Source: Jiangella aurantiaca (GTDB lineage Bacteria > Actinomycetota > Actinomycetes > Jiangellales > Jiangellaceae). From it: 64,000 nucleotides of DNA. The notes under the pieces are model-generated. The model did no database searches. It saw only the letters and a list, made by a program, of their open reading frames with translations, and had not been told where the DNA came from. How positions within the stretch are numbered: position 1 is the stretch's first letter; each line of letters begins with the position of its first letter. Where the stretch lies: contig NZ_SMLB01000015.1 of NCBI RefSeq assembly GCF_004349105.1, forward strand, positions 1 through 64,000, read 5' to 3'. Positions 7,434-16,616 of this stretch are shown piece after piece. The translations under genes and the position numbers were made by a program.

Positions 7434-10400
7434 TCAGGGGACGGGACTGCCGGCCGGACGCTCGGCCCGGCGCCGGGTGCGGCGTGGACGGACCGGCTCG
7501 GTCGTCGGCTCGTCGGCCGGCGGCGGCGTCGCCGCCGGCTGGCCGGTAGCGGCGGCTTCGACCTGCGCCGGGCCGGTCATCAGCGTCTCCGCGGGCGGCG
7601 GAGGCGGCGGTGGCGGTGGCGTGGCCGACGACGTGGCGCCGGACTCGCTCGTGCTCGCCGCGTCGGTGTCACCGGTGGCGGCGGCCGGCTCGGCCGCCGT
7701 CGTGGCACTGCCCGCGGCGCGCACGGCCCGCCGGCGTCGGCCAGTGGGGGCCGGCTGCTCGGCCGCCGTCGCGGCGGCGCCGCTCTCGGTCGTGGAGGCG
7801 TCCGCCTCGGTCGTAGCGTCGGCTTCGGACACCGCGGCGGGCTCGTCCGGCTGCTGGCCGCCGATCCCGTTGCCGTTGGCGCCGACCGGCATGAGGTCGG
7901 CCGGCGAGGCCTCGCCGGGGCTGGCCAGCGCCTCGAGCTTCGGCGTCAGCCCCTCGACCGGCTGCGGCGACGGCGCCGGCTCGGCCTTGCGGCGCCGGCC
8001 GCGCCGCTCCGAGCGGCTGGACCGGCCCTCGTCTGACCCGGACGAGCCGCCGGAGGAGCCGTTGCCGGACTCGACCGGGTGGGTGTGGAGGAGCAGGCCT
8101 CGGCCCTTGCAGTGCGGGCACGGCTCGCTGAACGCCTCGAGCAGGCCGGTGCCGATGCGCTTGCGGGTCATCTGCACCAGGCCCAGCGACGTGACCTCGG
8201 CGACCTGGTGCTTCGTGCGGTCGCGGCCGAGGCACTCGACCAGCCGCCGCAGCACGAGGTCGCGGTTGGCCTCGAGCACCATGTCGATGAAGTCGATGAC
8301 GATGATGCCGCCGATGTCGCGCAGCCGCAGCTGGCGCACGATCTCTTCGGCCGCCTCGAGGTTGTTCTTGGTGACGGTCTCCTCGAGGTTGCCGCCGGAA
8401 CCGGTGAACTTGCCGGTGTTGACGTCGACGACGGTCATCGCCTCGGTGCGGTCGATGACCAGCGAGCCGCCGCTGGGCAGCCAGACCTTGCGGTCCATGG
8501 CCTTGGCGATCTGCTCGTCGATGCGGTACGCCGCGAAGACGTCGTCGGTGCCGGTCCACTTCTCGACGCGGTCGCGCAGCGAGCCGGCCACGCTGGAGAC
8601 GTACTCCTCGATGGTGTCCCAGGCGCTGTTGCCGGAGACCACCAGCTTGGTGAAGTCCTCGTTGAACAGATCGCGGACCACCTTGATGGCGAGGTCGGGC
8701 TCGCCGTGCAGCAGCTGCGGGGCGTTGCCGCTGGACGCCTTCTTCTGCAGGGCCTCCCACTCGTCCTTCAGCCGCGCGACGTCGTTGGTCAGCTCCTCCT
8801 CCGAGGCGCCCTCGGCGGCGGTGCGGACGATGACGCCGGCGTCCTCGGGGACGACCTGCTTGAGGATCTTCTTCAGCCGGGTGCGCTCGGTATCGGGCAG
8901 CTTGCGGCTGATGCCGTTCATCGACCCGCCGGGGACGTAGACGACGTACCGGCCGGGCAGGCTCACCTGGCTGGTCAGCCGGGCGCCCTTGTGGCCGATC
9001 GGGTCCTTCGTGACCTGCACGAGCACCGGCTGGCCGGACTTGAGGACGTCCTCGATGCGCTTCGGGCCGTCGGACTTGCCCAGGCCGCTCCAGTCGACCT
9101 CGCCGGCGTAGAGGACGGCGTTGCGGCCGCGGCCGATGTCGACGAACGCCGCCTCCATGGCTGGCAGCACGTTCTGCACCCGGCCGAGGTAGACGTTGCC
9201 GATCAGCGACTGCTGCGAGGTGCGGCTGACGTAGTGCTCGACCAGCACATCGTCCTCGAGCACGGCGATCTGGGTGAGGTCGCCGGACTGCCGGACCGCC
9301 ATGACGCGGTCGACGGCCTCGCGGCGGGCCAGGAACTCGGCCTCGGACAGGATCGGCGGACGGCGCCGTCCGGCCTCGCGGCCCTCGCGGCGGCGCTGCT
9401 TCTTCGCCTCGAGACGAGTCGAGCCCTTGACCGAGGTGACCTCGTCGTCGAGCTCGCGGCCGTCGCGGACCCGCACGACGGTGTTCGGCGGGTCGTCCGG
9501 ACGGGGCTCGTCGCCGTCGTCGTTGCGGCGGCGACGGCGCCGGCGACGACGGCGGGTGCCGCCCTCGTCGGTGTCGGCCTGGTCGTCGTCGGACTCGCCC
9601 TGGGCGTCGTCGGCGCCGTCGTCGCCGTGGTCGTCGGACTCGGACCGGCCGTGCTCGTCGTCGGAGTCGTCGTCGCCGGAGTCGGCGCTGTCGTCGGAGC
9701 GACGGCGGCGGCCACGGCCACCGCGGCGGCGGCGCCGGCGGCGGGTGCCGTCGCCCTCGCCGTCGCCGTCGTCGTCGGAGTCATCGGCGGCGGCGGTGGT
9801 CTCGAGCTCCTCCTCGGTCTCTTCGACCTCGACCTCGGGCTCCGGCTCGGGCTCGGGCTTCGCACGCCGGCGGCCGCGGGCCGGCTGCGCGGCCTCGGGG
9901 TCGGGCGCGGCGAACAGCGGTGCGGCGGAGAACGTCGGAGGCTGGAACAGGACGGCGGAGGCGCGCGCCTCGGTGGCCTCGCTCTCGGTGCCGGACGGCG
10001 CGAACGCCGGGTGCGGGTCGGCGAGAGCGGCGGCGGAGGTCTCGTCCTCGGCGTCCGCGGTCTGGGCGTCGGCCACGGCCGGCAGCGGCTCAGGGGCGGG
10101 CTGGGCAGCCTTGCGCGACCGGGAGCGCTTGCGCGGCGCGGGCGCCTCCTCGATCACGGGCGCCTCCTCGGCGGCCGGCGCGTCGGCGACGGATGCGGCC
10201 ACGGCGACCTCGGCCTCAGCGACCGCGGCCTCGGCGACCGGGTCCTCGACCGCGAGCAGCCCGGCGCCCGCCTCGGTGGCGGCCGCCTTGCGGGCGGCGG
10301 CCTTCTTCGCCGGCGCCTTCTTGGCGGTCTTCTTCGCGGCCGTCTTCTTGGCCGAGGCCTTCTTCGCCGTCTTCTTGGCCGGTGCGGCCGGCGCGTCGTC

Positions 10401-10574
10401 GCCGGTCACCGGCTCGCCGGCGTCGTGCAGCGTGGGTTCGGCGACCGGCGGGCCCGCGGCCCGGCTGGCGGCACGTCGGCGGCGCGGCTGCGCCGGCTCG
10501 GTGCCGGTCGCGTCGGCCGGGGCCGGCGCTGGCGAGGTGGTATCTCCGGGCGAACCGGGTGTCTCTTCCTGCAT
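7434..10574 (-). CDS. rne: Rne/Rng family ribonuclease (RNase E/G)
   Basis: A 1046-residue endoribonuclease for mRNA decay and rRNA processing. The catalytic region lies roughly at residues 430-860: an S1 domain (GNVYLGRVQNVLPAMEAAF, about 455), an RNase H-like and DNase I-like core with IVIDFIDM (about 759) carrying a metal-binding Asp, and the zinc-link CPHCKGRG (about 818). The long N-terminal extension has a Lys/Ala repeat region (KKTAKKASAKKTAAKK) and alternating acidic and Arg-rich blocks; the C-terminal tail is Pro/Ala rich. Such arms are typical of actinobacterial RNase E. I prefer the ATG of MQEETPG, with AGGAG 8 nt upstream, over a GTG three codons earlier. Confidence 0.95.
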   Translation of the reverse strand: MQEETPGSPGDTTSPAPAPADATGTEPAQPRRRRAASRAAGPPVAEPTLHDAGEPVTGDDAPAAPAKKTAKKASAKKTAAKKTAKKAPAKKAAARKAAATEAGAGLLAVEDPVAEAAVAEAEVAVAASVADAPAAEEAPVIEEAPAPRKRSRSRKAAQPAPEPLPAVADAQTADAEDETSAAALADPHPAFAPSGTESEATEARASAVLFQPPTFSAAPLFAAPDPEAAQPARGRRRAKPEPEPEPEVEVEETEEELETTAAADDSDDDGDGEGDGTRRRRRRRGGRGRRRRSDDSADSGDDDSDDEHGRSESDDHGDDGADDAQGESDDDQADTDEGGTRRRRRRRRRRNDDGDEPRPDDPPNTVVRVRDGRELDDEVTSVKGSTRLEAKKQRRREGREAGRRRPPILSEAEFLARREAVDRVMAVRQSGDLTQIAVLEDDVLVEHYVSRTSQQSLIGNVYLGRVQNVLPAMEAAFVDIGRGRNAVLYAGEVDWSGLGKSDGPKRIEDVLKSGQPVLVQVTKDPIGHKGARLTSQVSLPGRYVVYVPGGSMNGISRKLPDTERTRLKKILKQVVPEDAGVIVRTAAEGASEEELTNDVARLKDEWEALQKKASSGNAPQLLHGEPDLAIKVVRDLFNEDFTKLVVSGNSAWDTIEEYVSSVAGSLRDRVEKWTGTDDVFAAYRIDEQIAKAMDRKVWLPSGGSLVIDRTEAMTVVDVNTGKFTGSGGNLEETVTKNNLEAAEEIVRQLRLRDIGGIIVIDFIDMVLEANRDLVLRRLVECLGRDRTKHQVAEVTSLGLVQMTRKRIGTGLLEAFSEPCPHCKGRGLLLHTHPVESGNGSSGGSSGSDEGRSSRSERRGRRRKAEPAPSPQPVEGLTPKLEALASPGEASPADLMPVGANGNGIGGQQPDEPAAVSEADATTEADASTTESGAAATAAEQPAPTGRRRRAVRAAGSATTAAEPAAATGDTDAASTSESGATSSATPPPPPPPPPAETLMTGPAQVEAAATGQPAATPPPADEPTTEPVRPRRTRRRAERPAGSPVP

Positions 10575-11041
10575 GTGGTGCACTCCTGTCGGCCCAGTGG
10601 ATGGGGCGCCGCGCCTCGCTCGGCGCGCTGCTGCCCATCTGCCGGGTCACTGCATCGGGCCACCTGGAGCGCCCTGACACGGCCGCTACAGGTGGAAAGC
10701 CTGTGATCGGCGACGTCCACCGGACCTGTGCGTCGTCAGGCCTTGCTCAGCGCCCGCCGCGGCGGCGCACCCTGGTCGGGGCGCCTCGCGGCTGGGCCGC
10801 TTGGCGGGCCCAGCGTGCCGAGCGTCTCCGCGGCGACCACGGTCGACCACACGGGACGTCGGCGAGGACATCGTCGGACCGAGCGGCGTGTACCGCCCGA
10901 CCAGTTCCGAGTATCGCACATGTCCGCCCGGAAACCGTGACCGCGACCGCCCGGGACACCTCGGGTCACCGCCGAAGGCAGCGCATCGCCGCAGCTCAGC
11001 GCCGACGCCTTACCATGTGCCGTAGATCACGTCGCACCATG
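10575..11041. other. long leader region upstream of the RNase E/G gene
   Basis: No gene is seen in these 467 nt. On the minus strand a GATACT -10-like box near 10915 would give a leader of over 300 nt, rich in short inverted repeats. RNase E genes in other bacteria have long leaders used for autoregulation; whether this one does is inference. Confidence 0.35.
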
Positions 11042-11776
11042 TCACGGGTCGTGCCGTCCGGGCGCGTCGGCGAGCGGATCGGCCAGCACGCCGGCGTCGT
11101 CGTCCCACACCCCCTGGGCCAGCCGGACGGCGCGCGGCGGCTGCGGCGGGGTGAACCCGGCGACGATGCGCAGCCCGGCCAGCACCTCGTCGGGCCGCAC
11201 CGTCGGCGACTGGTGCCGGATCACCGCCCGCAACGTGACTGGGTCGGCGGCGGTGTCGGCGGTCAGCCGCAGCACGGCGGCCCGCGGGTCCAGCTGCCGG
11301 ACGCCGTTCTTCGTCAGCCGCTCGACCGGCACGGAGGCGGCCGTCAGGAACGCCGTCACGGCCGCCGCGGCCTGCTCGGGGACCGCGCCGGGCAGCTGGA
11401 TCGCCCAGCTCGACGCCTGCAGCCGGTCGGCCAGCGCGCCGGGACCGGCCTCGACCACCTCGACGATGTCCAGGCCCGGCGGCAGCGCGGAGTCGAGCGC
11501 GGCCCGCACTTGCTCGGGATCGCACACCCGGGTGACCGCCAGCTCGAGATACTCGGCCTCACTGGCCGCACCCGTGGGCGCGGCGCCGGCGTAGGACACC
11601 CGCGGGTGCGGCGTGAACCCCTGCGACCAGGCCATCGGCACGTCGGCGCGGCGCAGCGCCCGCTCGAACGCGCGCTGGAAGTCGCGGTGGCTGGTGAACC
11701 GCAGCCGGCCGCGCTTGGCGAACCGGACGCGGAGCCGCTGGACGGCGGGGAGCTGCTGGTGCGGCGCGGTGCTCAG
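11042..11776 (-). CDS. TIGR03936/DUF2344 family radical SAM-linked protein
   Basis: A 244-residue DUF2344 protein, a family that accompanies or is fused to TIGR03960 radical SAM proteins and has no firmly assigned activity. The family start region VRFAKRGRLRFTSHRDFQRA and PMAWSQGFTPHPRVSYAGAA are clear. The only start that keeps this conserved N terminus is CTG at 11776, with GAGAGGA 6 nt upstream; an in-frame TGA lies further upstream and no ATG, GTG or TTG lies between. Its usual partner, the radical SAM gene, is 2.4 kb away, past a plus-strand oxidoreductase gene and a PhzF gene. Confidence 0.85.
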   Translation of the reverse strand: MSTAPHQQLPAVQRLRVRFAKRGRLRFTSHRDFQRAFERALRRADVPMAWSQGFTPHPRVSYAGAAPTGAASEAEYLELAVTRVCDPEQVRAALDSALPPGLDIVEVVEAGPGALADRLQASSWAIQLPGAVPEQAAAAVTAFLTAASVPVERLTKNGVRQLDPRAAVLRLTADTAADPVTLRAVIRHQSPTVRPDEVLAGLRIVAGFTPPQPPRAVRLAQGVWDDDAGVLADPLADAPGRHDP

Positions 11777-11890
11777 GGTGTGTCCTCTCGGGCGGTGCGG
11801 GCCGGCCGAATCGCCGGTCGATCACCCATTGTCACGCGCGGGCGGCAAGCGTACGTTCGGGCCCAGTCAATCGCTGTGGGGGGCAGAACG

Positions 11891-13273
11891 ATGACCGAAC
11901 TTCGCGACGACGCGACGTACGACCGGCTCCGCTCGCTGCTGGCCGGTGACCTCTTGGCTCCGGAGTCCCCGGGCTACAACGACGCGCGGACCATCTTCAA
12001 CGCGATGATCGACCGCCGCCCGGGCCTGATCGTCCAATGCGCCGGCCGGGCTGACGTGGCCCTGGCCGTGGCGTTCGCCCGCGAACGCGGCCTGGAGCTG
12101 GCGGTCCGCGGCGGCGGGCACAGCGTGTCCGGACAGGCGCTCACCGACGGCGGGCTCGTGATCGACCTGCGCCGGATGAGCGAGGTGAGCGTCGACCCGG
12201 CCGCCCGGACCGCCACCGTCGGCGGCGGCGCCACCATGGCCGACCTCGACCGCGCCTGCCGGTCGCACGGCCTGGCCACCACCGGCGGCCGCGTGTCGAC
12301 CACCGGCGTCGGCGGGTTCGTGCTCGGCGGCGGGACCGGCTGGCTCGACCGGTTGTTCGGGCTGGCCTGCGACAACCTCGTCGACGCCGAAGTGGTGACG
12401 GCCGGCGGCGAGATCGTCCGCGCCGCCGAGGACAGCCATCCGGACCTGTTCTGGGCGCTGCACGGCGGCGGTGGCAACTTCGGCGTCGTCACGTCGATGA
12501 CGCTGCGGCTGCACCCGCTCGAGGAGTCCACCCTCGGGTTCCTGCTCTGGCCGCCCGCACGCGGGCCCGAGATCGTGCGAATCTTCCGCGACGTGATCCA
12601 GGCCGGCCCGGACACCCTCGGCGGCGGCGCGATCTACCTGACCGGCCCCGAGGGCGAGGACTTCGTGCCCGCGGACCTGGTCGGCCGGCTGGCGCTGGCG
12701 GTCGTGCTGGTACACGCCGGGAGCGAGCGGTCGCTGCGCGAACTGGCGGCGCCGTTGTTCGACGCCGCGCCCGCGGGCGCCATGGTTGCCGAGCTGCCCT
12801 ACGACGAGCTGCAGGCCGCCCTGGACGATCCGCCCGGTTACCGCAACTACTGGTCAGCCGAGCACCTGGAGTCGCTGCCCGACGAGGCCGTCGACGCGTT
12901 CTGCTCCCAGGCCGAGGCCATGATCGTGCCCTCGGCGTCGCAGCACGTGCTCTTCAGCATGGGCGGCGCCATCGCGCGAGGGCCCCGCGACTACCCGATC
13001 CCATGGCGGCACGCCGGCTGGGTTGTACACCCGTTCGGGTTGTGGACCGACCCGGCCGACGACGATCGCGGCATCGCGTGGGCACACGAGGTCTGCGCCG
13101 CCGTCCGGCCGTGGAGCACCGGCGCCGTCTACCTCAACTTCATCGGCGACGAAGGACACAGCCGGGTCGTGTCCGGATTCGGCGCCGAGGGTTACGCCCG
13201 GCTGGCCGCCGTCAAGGCGCGCTACGACCCCACGAACCTGTTCCGGCGCAACCACAACGTCGCCCCCGCCTGA
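11891..13273 (+). CDS. FAD-binding oxidoreductase, berberine-bridge-like
   Basis: A 460-residue flavoprotein with a PCMH-type FAD-binding domain. AVRGGGHSVSGQ (about residues 71-82) carries the histidine that in this family is bonded to FAD. GGGTGWLDRLFGLACDNL and GGGGNFGVVTSM are typical FAD-contact stretches, and the C-terminal NLFRRNHNVAP matches the BBE domain signature. No signal peptide is seen, so it is probably cytosolic. It oxidises an unknown small molecule. It is transcribed against its neighbours and lies with phzF-like DNA between two genes that are normally adjacent, suggesting insertion. Confidence 0.88.
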   Translation: MTELRDDATYDRLRSLLAGDLLAPESPGYNDARTIFNAMIDRRPGLIVQCAGRADVALAVAFARERGLELAVRGGGHSVSGQALTDGGLVIDLRRMSEVSVDPAARTATVGGGATMADLDRACRSHGLATTGGRVSTTGVGGFVLGGGTGWLDRLFGLACDNLVDAEVVTAGGEIVRAAEDSHPDLFWALHGGGGNFGVVTSMTLRLHPLEESTLGFLLWPPARGPEIVRIFRDVIQAGPDTLGGGAIYLTGPEGEDFVPADLVGRLALAVVLVHAGSERSLRELAAPLFDAAPAGAMVAELPYDELQAALDDPPGYRNYWSAEHLESLPDEAVDAFCSQAEAMIVPSASQHVLFSMGGAIARGPRDYPIPWRHAGWVVHPFGLWTDPADDDRGIAWAHEVCAAVRPWSTGAVYLNFIGDEGHSRVVSGFGAEGYARLAAVKARYDPTNLFRRNHNVAPA

Positions 13274-13276
13274 CGC

Positions 13277-14101
13277 TCAGACGCCGCGCAGTTCGCCCTC
13301 GAGAACGGTGCGCGCCCGGCCCGCCAGCTCGATGCGGTCGCCGCGCATCGTCACCGCGACGGTACCGCCACGCGCGGACAGTTGCGCACCGGTCAGCGGG
13401 GCGCCGTCGGGCCGGTCCAGCTCCTTCGCCCAGTACGGCCCGAGCACGCAGTGGGCCGACCCCGTCACCGGGTCCTCCGGGATCCCCTGCGACGGCGCGA
13501 AGAACCGCGACACGAAGTCGTACGGTGCGCCGCCGTCGGCCCTGGCGGTGACGATGACGCCGCGGGCCTCGACCGCCGCCAGCGCCAGGAGGTCGGGCGT
13601 GAGGCCACGCACCGCCGCCTCGGAGTCGACGACGGCGACGACGTCGAACCGGCTCCGGCCGGTCCACACCGGCGTGACGCCGAGCGCCGCGGCCAGGCCG
13701 TCCGGCGCCGGAGCGGCCTGCGCCGGGAGCGCCGGGAAGTCCATGCCGACCGCGCCGGACCGGTCCCGGGTGACGGTGAGGACGCCGCTGCGGGTGCTGA
13801 ACCGGATCGGGCCGGCTTCGCCGCGCTCGAACAGCACGTGCGACGTGGCCAGCGTCGCGTGGCCGCACAGGTCGACCTCGACCTCCGGCGTGAACCAGCG
13901 CAGCCGGTAGTCGACCGCCGGGGTGGCCCGGGCCGCCTCGTCGCCCTCGACCGGCTCGACGAACGCGGTCTCGGAGTGCTTCAGCTCGGCCGCGACCGAC
14001 TGCATCCACTCGTCGGTCACCGGACGGTCCAGCAGGCAGACGCCGGCGGGGTTGCCGCCGAAGGGGCGATCGGTGAACGCGTCGACGACGAGGATCCGCA
14101 C
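13277..14101 (-). CDS. PhzF family epimerase/isomerase
   Basis: A 274-residue PhzF-like protein with the diaminopimelate-epimerase fold. VDAFTDRPFGGNPAGV is the N-terminal motif; KHSETAFV carries the conserved Glu expected as acid/base, and DLCGHATLAT and PEDPVTGSAHCVL are the paired substrate-binding loops. Substrates of these proteins are usually unknown outside phenazine synthesis, and no phenazine genes are near. I used the GTG giving MRILVVDAFTD, as in homologues; an ATG 8 codons upstream (14125) is possible. It converges tightly on the FAD oxidoreductase gene, leaving 3 nt. Confidence 0.88.
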   Translation of the reverse strand: MRILVVDAFTDRPFGGNPAGVCLLDRPVTDEWMQSVAAELKHSETAFVEPVEGDEAARATPAVDYRLRWFTPEVEVDLCGHATLATSHVLFERGEAGPIRFSTRSGVLTVTRDRSGAVGMDFPALPAQAAPAPDGLAAALGVTPVWTGRSRFDVVAVVDSEAAVRGLTPDLLALAAVEARGVIVTARADGGAPYDFVSRFFAPSQGIPEDPVTGSAHCVLGPYWAKELDRPDGAPLTGAQLSARGGTVAVTMRGDRIELAGRARTVLEGELRGV

Positions 14102-14199
14102 GGTCCCAGCGTACGAGCCCGCCATCACCGGATCACCACCAATCCCACTGGTCCGGTATGACCGGGTTGAATACTGTGATCCTGGTTTCGCTTCGCCGG

Positions 14200-16122
14200 T
14201 CAGGCGACGGTGAGCGGCAGCAGCTTGCGGCCGGTCGGGCCCGTCTGGATCTCGGTGCCCATGGACGGGCACACGCCGCAGTCGAAGCAGGGCGTCCAGC
14301 GGCAGTCGTCCAACTCGACCTCGTCGAGGGCGTCCTGCCAGTCGTCCCACAGCCAGTCGCGGTCCAGGCCGCTGTCGAGGTGGTCCCAGGGCAGCACCTC
14401 GTCGCGGTCGCGCTCGCGGGTGGTGTACCAGGCGAGGTCGACGGGCTCATCGGCCAGCGCCCGCTCGGTGCCGGCCACCCAGCGGTCGTAGGAGAAGTAC
14501 TCGCCCCAGCCGTCGAACCGGCCGCCGTCTTCCCAGACCGCGCGGATGACCCGCCCGACCCGGCGGTCGCCGCGGGACAGCAGCCCTTCCACCATGCTCG
14601 GCTTGCCCTCGTGGTAGCGCAGCCCGATCGACTTGCCGTAGGTGCGGTCGGACTTCACCTTCTCGCGCAGCTTGCGCAGCCGGGCGTCGACGACCTCGTG
14701 GCCGGCCTGCCCGGCCCACTGGAACGGGGTGTGCGGCTTGGGCACGAACCCGCCGATGGACACCGTGCACCGGATGTCGCCGCGCCCGGACGCCTTCCGG
14801 CCGGCCTCGATGACCCGCTTCGCGAGGTCGGCGATGGCCAGCACGTCGTCGTCGGTCTCGGTGGGCAGGCCGCACATGAAGTACAGCTTCACCTGCCGCC
14901 AGCCGCTGCTGTAGGCGGTGCTGACGGTGCGGATGAGGTCGTCCTCGCTGACCATCTTGTTGATGACGCGGCGCATCCGCTCGGTGCCGCCCTCGGGCGC
15001 GAAGGTCAGCCCGGACCGGCGGCCGTTGCGGGACAGCTCGTCGGCCAGGGTGACGTTGAACGCGTCGACCCGGGTGGACGGCAGCGACAGGGACGTGTTG
15101 GTGCCCTCGTACTGGTCGGCCAGCCCTTTCGCGATCTCACCGATCTCGGAGTGATCGGCGCTGGACAGCGACAGCAGTCCCACCTCGGTGAAGCCGGAGT
15201 TCTTCACACCCTCGGCGACCATGGCGCCGATGGTCTCGATGGAGCGCTCGCGCACCGGCCGGGTGATCATGCCCGCCTGGCAGAACCGGCAGCCGCGGGT
15301 GCAGCCGCGGAAGATCTCGACGCTGTACCGCTCGTGGACGGTCTCGGCCAGCGGCACCAGCGGCTTGCGCGGGTACGGCCACTGGTCGAGGTCCATGACG
15401 GTGTGCTTGCGGACGGTCGCGGGCACGCCCGGCCGGTTGGGCACGACCGCCGCGATGGCGCCGTCGGGCCGGTAGCTGACGTCGTAGAACTTCGGAACAT
15501 AGACTCCGCCGCCGGCCGCGAGCCGCAGCAGCAGCTCGTCGCGGCCGCCGGGACACCCCTCGGCCTTCCACTCGCGCACCACCTCGGTGATGGCCAGCAC
15601 GATCTCCTCACCGTCGCCCAGCACGGCGGCGTCGAGGAAGTCGGCGACCGGCTCCGGGTTGAACGCCGAGTGCCCGCCGGCGATGACGACGGGATGGTCG
15701 TCGCCGCGGTCGGCGGCCAGCAGCGGCAGGCCGGCGAGGTCGAGCGCCGTCAGCAGGTTGGTGTAGCCGAGCTCGGTGGCGAACGAGACGCCGAGCAGGT
15801 CGAACGCGGCGACCGGCCGGTGCGCGTCGACGGTGAACTGGCCGATGCCGTGCTCGCGCATGAGCCGCTCGAGGTCCGGCCAGACAGCGTAGGTGCGCTC
15901 GGCCAGCACGCCGTCCTGCTCGTTGAGCAGCTCGTAGAGGATCTGGACGCCCTGGTTGGGCAGGCCGACCTCGTAGGCGTCGGGGTACATCAGCGCCCAC
16001 CGCACCTGGGCGGCGTCCCAGTCCTTCACCGTCGCCCCGAGCTCCCCACCGACGTACTGGATGGGCTTGGCCACCCTCGCCAGCAACGGCTCGAGCTGGT
16101 CGAACAGGGAATCGACGGGCAT
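14200..16122 (-). CDS. TIGR03960 family B12-binding radical SAM protein
   Basis: A 640-residue protein. The N-terminal third resembles a cobalamin-binding region (MYPDAYEVGLPNQGVQILYE through PVVIAGGHSAFNPEP). The radical SAM core follows, with the iron-sulfur cysteines in RGCTRGCRFCQAGMI (about residues 272-285). The C-terminal part ends with CRWTPCFDCGVCPSMGTEI, a cysteine cluster that may bind another cluster or metal. The reaction is not established; tRNA or rRNA methylthiolation-like chemistry has been proposed for relatives. ATG is preferred over an upstream GTG because AGGA lies about 6 nt before it. Confidence 0.9.
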   Translation of the reverse strand: MPVDSLFDQLEPLLARVAKPIQYVGGELGATVKDWDAAQVRWALMYPDAYEVGLPNQGVQILYELLNEQDGVLAERTYAVWPDLERLMREHGIGQFTVDAHRPVAAFDLLGVSFATELGYTNLLTALDLAGLPLLAADRGDDHPVVIAGGHSAFNPEPVADFLDAAVLGDGEEIVLAITEVVREWKAEGCPGGRDELLLRLAAGGGVYVPKFYDVSYRPDGAIAAVVPNRPGVPATVRKHTVMDLDQWPYPRKPLVPLAETVHERYSVEIFRGCTRGCRFCQAGMITRPVRERSIETIGAMVAEGVKNSGFTEVGLLSLSSADHSEIGEIAKGLADQYEGTNTSLSLPSTRVDAFNVTLADELSRNGRRSGLTFAPEGGTERMRRVINKMVSEDDLIRTVSTAYSSGWRQVKLYFMCGLPTETDDDVLAIADLAKRVIEAGRKASGRGDIRCTVSIGGFVPKPHTPFQWAGQAGHEVVDARLRKLREKVKSDRTYGKSIGLRYHEGKPSMVEGLLSRGDRRVGRVIRAVWEDGGRFDGWGEYFSYDRWVAGTERALADEPVDLAWYTTRERDRDEVLPWDHLDSGLDRDWLWDDWQDALDEVELDDCRWTPCFDCGVCPSMGTEIQTGPTGRKLLPLTVA

Positions 16123-16238
16123 GGACGTCCTACTCACGGGTGGTCTATTTGGCGGTCACGGGTATGGTAACCACCACGAAAGAACCGGGTCTCGGGCACG
16201 ACCGGACATCCAGGCGTCTGCAATGAAAGGCAGCAGGT

Positions 16239-16616
16239 ATGACCGACTCCGCCCACGTCGTCCCGGATGCCTTCCAGACGCCGTCGTTCGAGACCCGGCC
16301 GCTGGAGGTCCAGCCCGACATCATCGCCCGGCCGCCGACCATCCCGCCGCCCGACCCCGGCACCAGCAGCCGCGAGGAGCTCGAGATGGCGCTGCAGCGG
16401 GCCCAGCTGGTCGCCGAGGACTGCGAGTCGCTGTTCGCCGCCGCGCAGCGGGCCATGGAGGACGGCGCCTGGGTGAGCCGCCTCGCCGACGAGTTCTCCA
16501 ACGGCCTCACGGTTCACGCGCGGCTGGCCGGCTCTGTCGCCGGGAGCTGCGTCGAGACCATCCAGACCGCGCTCGACGCCCGCGGCGACGAGCTGCTGGA
16601 GGTGCGGCCGCAGTGA
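16239..16616 (+). CDS. small putative type VII-associated protein
   Basis: A 125-residue protein with a Pro-rich N terminus (PPTIPPPDPG) and a helical C-terminal half. The segment EDGAWVSRLADEFSNGL around residue 75 matches in spacing the AWTSSTADAFSTAL segment of the 95-residue protein at 21146-21433, and both resemble the W-centred turn of WXG100 proteins. It has no WXG motif, so the assignment rests on paralogy and helical pattern. Its stop overlaps the GTG of the next gene. Confidence 0.6.
   Translation: MTDSAHVVPDAFQTPSFETRPLEVQPDIIARPPTIPPPDPGTSSREELEMALQRAQLVAEDCESLFAAAQRAMEDGAWVSRLADEFSNGLTVHARLAGSVAGSCVETIQTALDARGDELLEVRPQ

Noticed and set aside
8079-10706. 875-codon plus-strand open frame opposite the RNase E/G gene
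   Set aside because: Antisense to a clearly conserved enzyme; repetitive Val/Gly/Ala-rich sequence is the complement of the acidic and Lys/Ala arms.
9920-11890. N-terminal extension of the FAD oxidoreductase frame
   Set aside because: The frame is open far upstream, but the residues are Arg/Ala-rich noise across other genes; homology begins at the ATG at 11891.
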